64,000 bases of DNA, from the NCBI GenBank assembly GCA_035048485.1, contig CM068581.1, forward strand, positions 62,907,393 to 62,971,392, read 5' to 3'. Below the pieces are notes generated by a model. The model saw only the letters and a program-made list of their open reading frames with translations. It was not told where the DNA came from and made no database searches. Numbering within the stretch: the stretch's first letter is position 1; each line of letters opens with the position of its first letter. The DNA is from Pteria penguin (Eukaryota > Mollusca > Bivalvia > Pterioida > Pteriidae). The translations under genes and the position numbers were made by a program. Of this stretch, positions 54,361 to 64,000 are shown one piece after another.

Positions 54361-54909
54361 TATATATGATATTACAAAGTCAATTTTCAAATCATCACAC
54401 ATCTACAGTTTCAAATCGTCTTCCTGAAATAATAACCATCATTATTAATCTCATCAGTAATACATATTAATTAATGTTCATGATTGAATTTATCTCAACG
54501 CTTAAACGAACAATTCAAATAAAAATTAAAATATATATATATTAATATATATTATCGATATATATCACCAAAACGAAACAACAAATCCTTTTCTCTTTCT
54601 TTTTATCTATCTTAACAAAACATCAATAACCATATAAAATTTATCACAACAATGCGTAACTCTGTAACTAGGTGTATATAAATGTAGACAGAAATAATAA
54701 ATCCTAATAATACCAACATTGCAACAAAATAAAGGCTGGGTGGGTGGGATATCATAATTTACCAACAAAACGCACGGAGAACGAGCCTTCGAATGAACAT
54801 ATGAACACTCTTCATTTACACTGAGTTATCACGTCACGTGACTTAAATATATATATAGAAAACCTGTAGAATAGGTTTCTGTACAGTTTTGTAACTATGA
54901 TAAATTGAT

Positions 54910-54998
54910 TTATATTCTAATTCGTTTCACTCAAACGAATATAGATATTTTACAAAATAAACAAAACAAGTATATCGGAATGAAGCGCTCATGATGTG
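54910..54998. repeat. 89-bp direct repeat, copy 2 (DIRS 3' side)
   Basis: Lies 50 bases beyond the tyrosine recombinase stop. With copy 1 it may represent the repeated 3' termini of a DIRS/Ngaro-type element. Confidence 0.7.
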
Positions 54999-55047
54999 TT
55001 CGAAAATAAAAAACAGGAGTTCAACGCTAAAAAGAGAAGTAATAATC

Positions 55048-55801
55048 TAAATATTTAAATTTGTGGAAACCGATAACTGAACATTCAAATGTTCTTTAAC
55101 ATAGCCATCTTTAGCTGTCTCTGACTTCCACCGCCCATGTTTCTTAAATACTCTGTCACATATACTAGCTTCTGCCGCAGCAGTAGCCCCTCCTGATCTT
55201 AAACTATGCAACCCAAAATTTGAACTGTCTAAACCTAATGATTCTAAAGCAGATAAAACATGTTCCTTTACTCTATAGAGTAAGACAAAGGTGAATTAAT
55301 GGAGCGTAATTTGTACGTTATATCTCTCTTGCTATAGGAAACATTTCTGAATAAAAAAGAATCACCATCTTTATCATTTATGTTTGACATTTTAAGATAT
55401 CTTTCCAACATAGCTACAGGACATGTAATATTAAAAGTCCTACTAATGTTAAGAACATTACCATGTTTGTATACATCTGTACATGTTTTGCTTTTACGTA
55501 TACACAATGAAACATGAGAATCATATAGACCTATATCTGATCTCTTAACAGTACTCAACTCTGAAAATCTCAGAAAACCTGCGTAAGAAAGTAGACACAT
55601 ACACAGATTTCTGATGTTATATAAACTAGCATTTTCACCACCTAGTAATGTAACTAAAGCTTTTAAAGTGTCAGCACTGATGGGTTCTTCCTTAGTTACG
55701 GGCTTAATGTTGATTCGTTTTCCTCCTTCTCGGATTGATGCTACTAAGGAGGAAGTACATGAGTTCGAAAATCCTGCCAAACCATGAGCCCATGGATACA
55801 A
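55048..55801 (-). pseudogene. DIRS-type tyrosine recombinase, one frameshift
   Basis: The minus strand reads YPWAHGLAGFSNS (start not defined), then SYAGFLRFSELSTVKRSDI with the first catalytic Arg, then, after a one-base shift near 55270, VKEHVLSALESLGL, LHSLRSGGATAAAEAS (HxxR), KKHGRW (His/Trp box) and GYVKEH with the candidate nucleophile Tyr, ending TAG at 55048-55050. All catalytic boxes of a DIRS-group integrase are visible, but the frame is broken and the N-terminal part is cut off by the repeat block at 55860-56490. It would integrate circular cDNA in an intact element. Confidence 0.85.
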
Positions 55802-56129
55802 AGATGAAACTTGTGTATGATGCGTATATGCATTGGATTTACATTTAAGATATATACCCAGTATTTAGTATTGGTGCCTTTCAAAATTGTACAAATAGAT
55901 GGACATTATATGCTTAAACCACTTATTTTTATAATGATATATATTTATATATATACAGTTATTTAAACATATCATGTTCTGTGAGTTGTGAGTGTAAGTT
56001 GTGAGTGCTGTGAATGTATTTTGGCTTATATATGTTGTGCTGTTATGTATGTTTATATTGAAAATAAAAAAAATAATAATGCGTAATAAATCTTTTATCA
56101 TCACATCACGAATGTATAAGAATTTTAAT

Positions 56130-56495
56130 GCCAGGCTCTACAGCACTGTAGCACACAGATTATCGTTATATATATACTATTATATACTCAAAAATAGTAA
56201 CAAACACCATGATATATCAGTTTCTCAAATACACATGTACATATACGGTACCAGGCTCTACTGCACTGTAGTATATAGCACATTCATTTAGAATATCATA
56301 ACTCATTCGTGTATTTCATTTGTACCAGACTCTACAGCACTGCAGTACAAAACATTCATTTAAAATACCGAAAATCATGCATGTATCTCATATGTACCAG
56401 GCTCTACAGCACTGTAGTACATATAGAAGTTCATTAAGAAAATCATCACGCATGCATGCATCTCATATGTACTAGGTTCTACAGCACTGCAGTAC
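56130..56495. repeat. Five-copy hairpin repeat inside DIRS element
   Basis: The motif taccaggctctacagcactg, followed by tagtac, occurs at about 56131, 56250, 56324, 56395 and 56468. The last four are 71-74 bp apart. The core ctacagcactgtag is an inverted repeat with a 2-base centre, and the whole motif is bounded by gtac. It sits between the RNase H region and the recombinase. Confidence 0.85.
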
Positions 56496-56497
56496 CT

Positions 56498-58638
56498 TTA
56501 GTAAAACTTTAATTTGTACATACATAAGAAATACACATAAACATTATCCGAATTCCAGCTCTGAGAAAAACAATCTACTGCTTCACAATTGGGATTCCAA
56601 TACTCTGAACTGAACCTTTTAAGCTCAGCATTTTGACTACTTGCAAATCTATCAACTGTATATGGACCCCACAAGTCATTCATAAAAGAGAAAAAATCAT
56701 CAGATACTCCCCAATCATCAAAATCTATTATCTTGCTTAAATAGTCAGCTTTGGAATTTTCATCCCTAGGAATCCATTGTATTTAGAGAGAAATATTTTT
56801 ACTGAAGCAAATAGAAAAAATACCGAAAGCTATTTTTGTAGATGACTTTTCATACTACCTGCCTCTACAATCTTAACACAACTCTGGTTATCAGTGTACC
56901 ATTTCAAAGAATTAGAAGATAAATTGATAGCCAACAAAGACAATGCTAACTCTATAGCTTTAAGTTCTCGCCATGTCGAACTCATTTCCGACTCTTTATC
57001 ATTCCACATTCTATGAAAGATTTTGTTTTTGATTTCTACCGTATATGCACCAGCGGCAACATTACTAGCATCAGAATAAAACAAAGTGTAAGATTTGTCA
57101 AGTTCTTTCAATTCTCTAGAGTTAAGTCGTTCGATATTTTCAAGCCAAAAATATATTTCATATTTCACAGCAGGGTGTAAATTCGAATTTTTTTTTCTAT
57201 CCCAAGATTTCCCAGTTACAATGGACATATAACTATATCTTGTCATCAATCTACAGATGTTACCGAGGACCGGGGAAACTGACATAATTTTTCCCGTAAC
57301 CTGAGACAATTGCCTAGGGGTGACGCATGGCAAAAGCGAAATAACTCTTCTCAAACACAATAAAACGTCGTCAATACGACGCTGTGGAATAGATAGTGTA
57401 TAATTAATGGAGTCCCATACTAATCCTAACCATTCTATACACTGAACCGGAGAAAACTCAGATTTCTCAAAGTTTATATGAAAACCTGCATCTTGTAATG
57501 TATTTTTAACAAGATTACTTGCTAGAACACTCGCAGAATGATTGTTTGCCATAATAAGACCGTCATCTATATACAGAATCCGTTTAATCCCGTTTTCTCT
57601 CCATAATATGACCAACGGACGTAACATTTTAGTGAATAAACAAGGAGCACAAGAAATTCCGAAAGGCAAGACTGAAAAGCAATAATAAGTACCATGCCAT
57701 TGAAAGCCTAGATAAGTTTGGCACTGTGGAGATACATCAATATGATGATATCCAGAACGCAGGTCGAACTTGGTACAGAAACATCCCTCAGAAAAATATT
57801 CTAATGCTACTTTGTAATCTTCGAATTTTACTTTCCCTTTCTGTATAAAATTATTAAGCAAACTAAGATCTAAAATATGTCTCTTTTTATTTCTGTTCTC
57901 TGCGACACTCAAAGGGCTTACCACATGGAGCTGAAAGGGAACAGAGATTATTCTATCCGACAAAAGTAATTCATTCACAGATTCAGTCACAAAACTATCA
58001 TTTTTTAGAGCTGATTTATTATTCTTTGATTTCATTTTTGGAGGTTCCTGATTAAAAGGAATACAAAAACCGTTCTCTACAACATCAATAATATGATCAT
58101 ATGTGCCCAAACTTTTCCAGTATTCTAGACTTCTAAATAAACTACCTTTAACTGAATTACCCAAAACTCTACTTTTGCTCTTTTCTTCGAAATATTTCTT
58201 TTGAGTTTCAAACTCACTATGATCATACTTATCCTTGCTCTGATTATTTTGACACTGGAAGGGTGAAAGTAGCCTGCGTGCTGAGGGGACACCGGTTTTT
58301 CCAATGGCCCGGCTGGAAACAGGTAAAGCAGAGGTCCGTGGGCAAGGGTCGGTACCTCTTGCCCTAGTATCCTCAAAAGGGCTGGTTGAGCTGAGGAAAA
58401 GAAGCATTATTAGATATAGGCAAGCGATATAACTGAGCAGGGGAACCTGCAGCTGCACTAGGTACTGAATGGCTGGGCGTGGCACGACCGTAAGGATTAT
58501 ATCTTCCACCGCTCTTAGCTTTCTTGATCTTGAGGGCCCTCTGCTCTGCACTCCTAATCTTCTTTTCATCATCGCTGTCATCTGCAATCTCATTAGCCTT
58601 ATAATCTGACACAGTTCTCCAACCGGCTGGTGAGGCAT
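56498..58638 (-). pseudogene. DIRS-type reverse transcriptase / RNase H ORF
   Basis: Long minus-strand frame (58638-56830, 602 codons). The region upstream of about 58240 overlaps gag in another frame and is probably not translated as such. RT motifs: CTKFDLRSGYHHIDVSP (motif A), SVLPFGISCAPCLFTKMLRP (motif B), RILYIDDGLIM (catalytic YIDD). RNase H: LFYSDASNVAAGAY (Asp), SSTWRELKAIE (Glu), KWYTDNQSC (Asp). After a one-base shift in an A run near 56832 and a TAA at 56783-56785, the frame continues as QWIPRDENSKADYLSK (last RNase H Asp), then WGPYTVDRFASSQNAELKRF and AVDCFSQSWNSDNV. This last part is characteristic of DIRS/Ngaro pol. Nearly full-length but not active as read. Confidence 0.9.
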
Positions 58639-58837
58639 CCGCTATACGAATGTGCTTATTACGAGTTTTGATCTTATCTACTACTTTGTTGATCAATGTG
58701 GAAACTCCCGACGATGAATCCAAAAGTTTAAGTATTTGTTCTAGATCATCTAAAATGTCTAAGTTGAATTTAAATTGTATTTTATTTCCTTCACCTTTAA
58801 GTTTATCATAAACCGAATCTGTTAATTTTTTCTTCAA
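58247..58837 (-). pseudogene. DIRS-type gag with zinc knuckle
   Basis: The minus-strand frame from 58837 contains RNKHIRIADASPAGWRTVSD and DSDDEKKIRSAEQRALKIKK, typical of gag of DIRS/Ngaro elements. It is stopped by TGA (58373-58375) and TAG (58364-58366). The same frame then carries a CCHC zinc knuckle, CFTCFQPGHWKNRC (58289-58330, C-x2-C-x4-H-x4-C), and ends near 58247. The first listed codon is TTG, so the true N-terminus lies upstream or is lost. Gag overlaps pol in a different frame. Confidence 0.75.
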
Positions 58838-59712
58838 AGAGTTCTGTCATCTATCTTTTCTTCACATCCCTACCCCCTCCTCTCTTTCCTCACCCTCCTG
58901 CTTCTAGACTCACCCTCATTTCAGTATATGGCATCATTATGATGGACTAAAAGCGTATAACATAGCTGAGATCGGTTAGAGCAGAATTTTGTCAAAAATA
59001 ACAGTCCTTATTATCAAATTTGTATTATTATACAACAATATTTTATTGGTGAAAAAAATTTTTTGCTCTGGCTTTTCTGAAAAAAACTTCCTAGCCCCAA
59101 GGTTGAGGTAAAAAATAATCTGTACGGGTTGAAAAACTCAGCCCTCCCAGCAGATTTTCAAATGGACGGTGCCTTAGGTGTGACGCACGCACGTCTTCCA
59201 CTGAAGCCGTCAGGCGTGAGAAACAAATTCGTTGTCTAGGGATAACAGATTTATCAAAATTAAACAGTAACATCACTACTGCAACCCCAAAGTTGGAATT
59301 TGATTTCCATAGACTATATACGTTAATGTGAAACGATACATTTTTTTTCTTGTGAATATCTTGGTACTGGTCCTCCACTGCATTGAAAATTACTTGCATG
59401 ACATGAATTTCTTATCACTCCACCATCTGTCAAAGGTATTTTCTCGTCTATCGCTTTGTTATGTAACCTAAAACAGGTTTCAATTACTTTCGCACATTTC
59501 AATGGTGAAATGGCAAGCATCCACCAGTTTGGTGTAGACATCTAGGACAGAACAGAATTAGATTAACAATAGTAATAATAATAATTATATTGAAGGGACA
59601 TCGATGATATAGAATACAGAAATCCACATGTTGACCTATGACTTGTTGAATTGAAAATAAACAGGGATCATCTATTACAAATGATTGATACATAACTTTT
59701 GACCCATGCAAC
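58838..59712. other. No gene seen; 5' side of DIRS element
   Basis: The 5' end of the DIRS element should be here, but I see no copy of the 54076/54910 repeat or a clear inverted terminus. The minus-strand frames (59091-59541) have no domain. Confidence 0.35.
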
Positions 59713-59930
59713 GGAAGCCGGTGTGGCCTAATTGATGAGGTCTTCGACTCGTGACCTAGAGGTACCGGGTTCCACTCCCGCCCGGAGCACACCGACGTTC
59801 TGTCTTTCGGATGAGACAGTAAAAACTGAGGTCGCATAACAGTGAAGGATCTTTAACATCCCACGTCTACCGTGACACATGGCATCGGTTTTAACGGTCT
59901 TATCCGAGGGGCAGGCACCGGCACTGCATG
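59713..59930 (+). mobile_element. tRNA-derived SINE, copy 3
   Basis: Plus-strand head with TGGCCTAATTGATGAGG (box A-like) and GGGTTCCACTCCCG (box B-like), followed by the shared body word tctttcggatgagacagtaa. Same family as copies 1 and 2, in opposite orientation. Its end is not sharply defined. Confidence 0.75.
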
Positions 59931-60718
59931 GAAAAATAAAAAAAACCAAAACATTTCCTTCTGTTCTACATCGCTTTTTATGGTCGTTTTCGAAAGACCT
60001 GCACCGACATGGTCTCAGCAGGGTTCAAACCTGCGGTCTAATACAAATAAAATCTAAGAAAAATCCCCATCAGAGACAGTGTTCAAGACACATGAGCGGA
60101 CCATGATGACCTCTCTGATATTCATGATGTTTCTATAGAAAAGAAAGATAAATTGACAGTTATCTTTCTTTACTATTGAAACATGAATACTAAAGGGAAG
60201 TCAATCTTGCACCAATCATACATGTATTTCATTAAGATATTGAAAGGACATCAATTACATCTTTCATATTTCAAATATTTTATATAAAGTAGAAATAGAA
60301 AACTTAAAATATCTGCTTGAACAATGGACTTTGGCATTGGCGGATCTAAGGAAATCTTTTTTTATTATTTAAGGGCTGCATGGTGGGCATTTAGAAATAC
60401 AGCTAATCAAGATGATAGGAAGCATTTGCCTGCACCGAGACTTCAGAACATCAAATGCTCTTTCTACTACATTTCTCGAGCGTATATGGGCTCGGTTGTA
60501 TTTTTCTTACTGTTCATTTTCAGGGGTACTAAATGGAGTCATTAGCCACTCCTTAAAAGGATAGCCGGAGTCCCCATTAGCCATCCTACCTCTCGTAAAG
60601 TTGGCATAAACTCCGGAATTCCTGAATTCATCAACACAATTGCGTCGTGTGTTGCGCCGCAGTATTTGCAATTTATATTTGTAAACCTGTAAAAAACATC
60701 ATTCACAGTGAATAACTA

Positions 60719-60894
60719 CAGTCAAACCTGTGTATTAAGGTCAGCTAAGTGAAGAGTCAAAAGTGGCCTTTATAGACAGGTGACCTTTATACAGAGGTCA
60801 ATTATTTAGGAAAACAGAAATTGGGAATTAAAAATGTGACCTTTATAGACAGATGACCTCTTAATAGAGGTGGCCGCTAAAACAGGTTTCACTG
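60719..60894. mobile_element. MITE, 176 bp, copy 2
   Basis: Ends CAGTCAAACCTGTGTATTAA and aacaggtttcACTG; reverse orientation to copy 1 at 54183-54360. Flanked by TA. Lies 33 bases inside the 3' end of the Harbinger intron. Confidence 0.8.
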
Positions 60895-61179
60895 TAATTC
60901 ATTAAAAACAATTTAGATGCGGATACGTGATTATCCCGTGTGAGGTCTGTCCTATGACATAGTTCAAATATTCTTATATTTATATGGGCCATACATTGTA
61001 AAATGTACCATATTCACTGCATTCGAAGTTCTAGACTTGACCCTCGGTCCTTGAAAATATATGATATATGAATTTGAAATTGCTTATTTCAGCATTTTGT
61101 AGCTGAATTTTGTTATCCATACCATCTATTTAATATGATTCATATTGCTGATTTTGTAATATAACCAAGTAAGGGACAC

Positions 61180-61260
61180 CCAGATTTTTACTTATGCAAC
61201 GGACGCATCGCAAGCAGTGAACAATCTTTCAAATCTCACGCATACCGGGACAATCAGACA
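61180..61260 (-). mobile_element. SINE body fragment
   Basis: tatgcaacggacgcatcgca, agcagtgaacaatctttcaa and acgcataccgggac correspond to 7290-7350 in SINE copy 1. No head. Confidence 0.6.
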
Positions 61261-61528
61261 TAGGGATCATATTCACAGAATAAATGTTACGACTTCGAGT
61301 AAAATGTGAGAGCCGTATTTTTGTAATGATTTTATGAACTACTCGAATGTGTCTCTGTGAATAGTATATCATGCATACTATTTTAATAGGAGTTCTAGTG
61401 ATATTTAAGCCATTATAGGTCTTCAATTTACTGTTAGTCGTAAGATATTTTTTGTGTGAATACGACTCTTACCAGTAGGTGTCAGTGTCTCATCCAGAAG
61501 TTATGACATCGGAATGGCATGAGCACAT

Positions 61529-61845
61529 GTATTTGAAGCTCGATAAGTTCACAACAAACATCCATTATGCCCCTACAGGGATATACACCAAAGAAAAAAG
61601 AAAGGTATACAACGATTTCGGAAGCAAAATTACCTCCGATTCAGACACTCGTTTCGGCCATTGAAATCGGGAATTTGCACAATTTCAGCTCAGTGCCACA
61701 TCACGATTTCAATGGCCGAAACGAGTGTCCGAATCGGTGGTAATTTTGCTTCCGAAATCGTTGTATGCCTTTCTTTTTTTCTTTGGTGTATACCCCTGTA
61801 GGTGCATAAAAGATGTTTGTTGTTGACATACAGAGCTTCAAATAC
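61529..61845. repeat. 317-bp imperfect palindrome (fold-back)
   Basis: Arms 61529-61669 and 61704-61845 (about 141 bp, about 90% matching by eye) with a 34-base loop. The inner 60 bases of the arms are nearly perfect (aacgatttcggaagcaaaat; ctcgtttcggccattgaaat). It lies in the Harbinger intron. Confidence 0.95.
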
Positions 61846-62002
61846 CTGCGGGCCTCGAATCTCGCGTTTTCTTAACTGTGACGTCAATATTCACACCACC
61901 GCGGCAGAAATTGACAGAAATTGAGATATAGTGCATACATAACGTACCAATTTCTGAGAATGTAAAGCATGTTTGAAATGAATTAAATGATAGGGTATGA
62001 TT

Positions 62003-62083
62003 CTAATTTGTTTTTCGTTACAATGATACAGTTTTCCATCCTTTTTTCCGTGGTATACCTCCATCCAACGAAAAACAAATTAG
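62003..62083. repeat. Short inverted repeat
   Basis: ctaatttgtttttcgtt (about 62003) and aacgaaaaacaaattag (about 62067), with a loop of about 47 bases. Confidence 0.75.
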
Positions 62084-62875
62084 ATTCGTTCCTTAAATCG
62101 ATATATTAAGTCAATGTCATCACATTGCAAAGAACTTAACGATGTTCCACGTGGACCCCTTTTCGTTATTAGGCAAGTCGATTTCTTTTTAAACGCAGCT
62201 TTTTGCGACGGGTCGTCTTTTTTGTTTTTTTCGCGTTTTAATTAAACAAAACTTAAATTGATATCCAAACGAAGTTTGTTGTGTAATTAAATAAAAAAAT
62301 AAAATAAAATTATCTATTGGGGAGATGAAGCAAAACAATATCTGTGGGATTCAGGTTGTGAGAGGTGGTAGAGTATGGGGTTTGAGATATATAATGATCT
62401 GAATACGGTGGGATAGCTCAAAGTCTCACCTTAGCTCTGCATCTGATATAGCCTGAACATTCAAGGCGTGGTCATTCTTTAGGCAAACAAAAATGGACTC
62501 ATCATCTACAGGTAGACTTTCTCCTTCCTTGTATGGGTATCAACATGCCAACTATGGCCCCCACAATGTTAAGGAAGTTGGCCAATCTATAAAATTTCTC
62601 TTTCGTATCTCGCAACTCTTCCATCGTTGTTGGAAATTTAATGTTGTCCAGATTTGACGATAAAGCTTCACAAACTCTGTGTACTACCCTTGAAACCGAG
62701 GATTTTGAAACGCCATGCTGATCAGCAATTTCTGAATAAAAATCTTCTTTAGCTAAATAACTCAGGGTAATGAATTCCTCAATAAAAATGAGAATATTAC
62801 ATGTTAATTTAATACCTTAATAAAACATACAAACCATTGTATCCGCCTCACGTTAACCCTGCACCCTTCATCACA

Positions 62876-62956
62876 ATATACAAGTATGATATCAATATTT
62901 GGGGGGGGGGGGGGTCCCTTACATACATATACATTGATATCACACTTGTATATTGA
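62876..62956. repeat. Inverted repeat around a poly-G run
   Basis: tatacaagtatgatatcaat at the left and attgatatcacacttgtata at the right flank a run of about 14 G near 62900. One mismatch in 20 in the arms. Confidence 0.8.
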
Positions 62957-64000
62957 ATAGTGCGCCTGCAAATCAAAAGTAAATTTTGTCCATTGAAAGG
63001 TTATGTTATTACCTTTTTATTTTGGTAAATATCTCCGACCAAAGGCGGGAGGGGGAAGTAGAGAATAGAATATTAACTCGACATCTATATATAGATGTTC
63101 TAGATAATTCAAAGCACGGGGTAAGCCGGGGGGAGGGTAACTTACAATGATTTGGATACGGACGTGCGGCTGAAGTCGCTGGCACCCTACCCATTCATAT
63201 ATTGCGCAAAGTGTAAAATATATCCATTCAATTATTGACAAATAGTGATGACGTATTCCACATAAACTTTTGCGTAATATGCAATAAAAGGTGTCGTATC
63301 AGAGATGACATCAGAAATAAATTTCCTTATTAGTAATCATGAATAGGCTTGCAATCAGTTCCAGATTCTAGCGCAAAATATCTTCTCTTGCAATCTCCAA
63401 CTGCACTTTACCTATTCATATATTTTGTGATTTGAAAGATACCCATTGATATATATTTGAAGGGAAAATGATACCAATTAATATATTGGGTGGCCTTAAA
63501 AGTATCTCATTCCAGAAGCATGTCTGTATATACCTTTATATTGTAAGTTATCCCCCACCCCGTGGTTCATAGCATTTTGATAAATCTAGTACTATTCAGT
63601 AATACTTTTAAAAGTAGTATTTCAAGGAAACGAGGAAGTCAGTTTTGAAAAATTAAATTCAGAGGTAAGTTTTGGCCAATTTTAGGACTGTTACCCCCTT
63701 TCTGTTCCGAAAAACAAAAAGCTGCAAAGACTCCTTTCGAAAATTTTTAGATTCACCGATGTTTATGTATTCTTCATTAGAAAACTAAAATGTAAAGTCG
63801 AAAAAAGAGTGACATGTACATGTACCCTGTGTTTTGCAATGCTGTTTCAATGTTTTAGAAAAAAATGTAGGCTACTCTTATCATGGGCGGATCTAAATTT
63901 TGATCTTATGTGACATGCAGATCTACAATGTGCGTTATAAATAGGCTAGAAATCGTTTTGTAGCATCACGGCTTTCACCTGTATAGTCTTAAAAGTTTTG
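62957..64000. other. No gene seen
   Basis: The two overlapping minus-strand frames at 63009-63241 have no domain. I see no repeats of note up to the window end. Confidence 0.4.

Larger units (their letters stand above)
60375..62777 (-). pseudogene. Harbinger (HARBI1-like) transposase, two-exon relic
   Basis: Exon 62430-62777 starts after acceptor ttctcatttttattgag and reads FYSEIADQHGVSKSSVSRVV (helix-turn-helix), FPTTMEELRDTKEKFYRLAN and VGAIVGMLIPIQ. After a one-base shift near 62535 it reads VDDESIFVCLKNDHALNVQA then ISDAELR and donor GTGAGA. Exon 2 begins at 60686 after acceptor gttttttacag and continues the split codon: RFTNINCKYCGATHDAIVLM, then (8-base frame break near 60620) GDSGYPFKEWLMTPFS, a stop, and VVERAFDVLKSRCRQM, with the last catalytic Glu. 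The splice joins in phase, and the order fits PIF/Harbinger DDE transposases. The frameshifts and stop make it inactive as read. The first exon and the 3' end are uncertain. Confidence 0.75.

Overview
This is AT-rich, intron-bearing animal DNA, most likely from a marine mollusc and probably a bivalve. The evidence is split genes with GT/AG introns, tRNA-derived SINEs, Penelope-like elements, a DIRS-type retrotransposon, a LINE, Harbinger relics, and secreted PAN/CCP/TSP1/F5-8C genes. The species cannot be named from the sequence alone. Nothing looks bacterial: there are no operons, CRISPR arrays or rRNA genes.

Host genes. Two paralogous genes lie head-to-tail on the minus strand. Gene A (39987 down to 24040, 8 exons, 430 aa predicted) encodes signal peptide, PAN/apple, Cys-rich linker, CCP/sushi, two TSP1 repeats and a three-exon F5/8-type-C domain. 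Gene B (51348/51339 down to 45005, 6 exons, about 325 aa) has the same plan without TSP1. Equivalent exons share intron phase and often exact length (82 and 132 nt). A frameshifted CCP exon at the left edge (about 233-403) suggests a third, decayed member. These are predicted secreted or extracellular recognition-type proteins; their ligands are unknown.

Layout. 0-11 kb: the CCP relic, one possible orphan exon, a SINE and LINE fragments. 11.76-21.72 kb: a head-to-tail array of five copies (the last truncated) of a unit of about 2.06 kb carrying a decayed minus-strand ORF that resembles an unnamed transposon-linked protein family. A single N-terminal module sits beyond its right end. 24-40 kb: gene A, whose last intron holds a 4 kb nest of Penelope-like fragments, including a piece with an N-terminal GIY-YIG region, and whose first intron holds THAP and P2X7-type relics, microsatellites and palindromes. 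40-45 kb: intergenic with a retroelement RT fragment and dispersed repeats. 45-51.4 kb: gene B. 52.8-54.06 kb: another Penelope-like RT fragment. 54.07-58.85 kb: a nearly complete but broken DIRS-type retrotransposon (gag, RT/RNase H, tyrosine recombinase). 59.7 kb: a SINE. 60.4-62.8 kb: a split Harbinger transposase gene with a recognisable intron containing a MITE and a large palindrome. 62.8-64 kb: no gene seen.

The clearest biology is the modular lectin-like gene cluster evolving by exon gain or loss inside DNA heavily reworked by mobile elements. I found no single new system that I can prove from sequence alone. The strongest candidates for follow-up are the paralogue cluster, the 2.06 kb array, the Penelope-like nest and the intron-bearing Harbinger locus.
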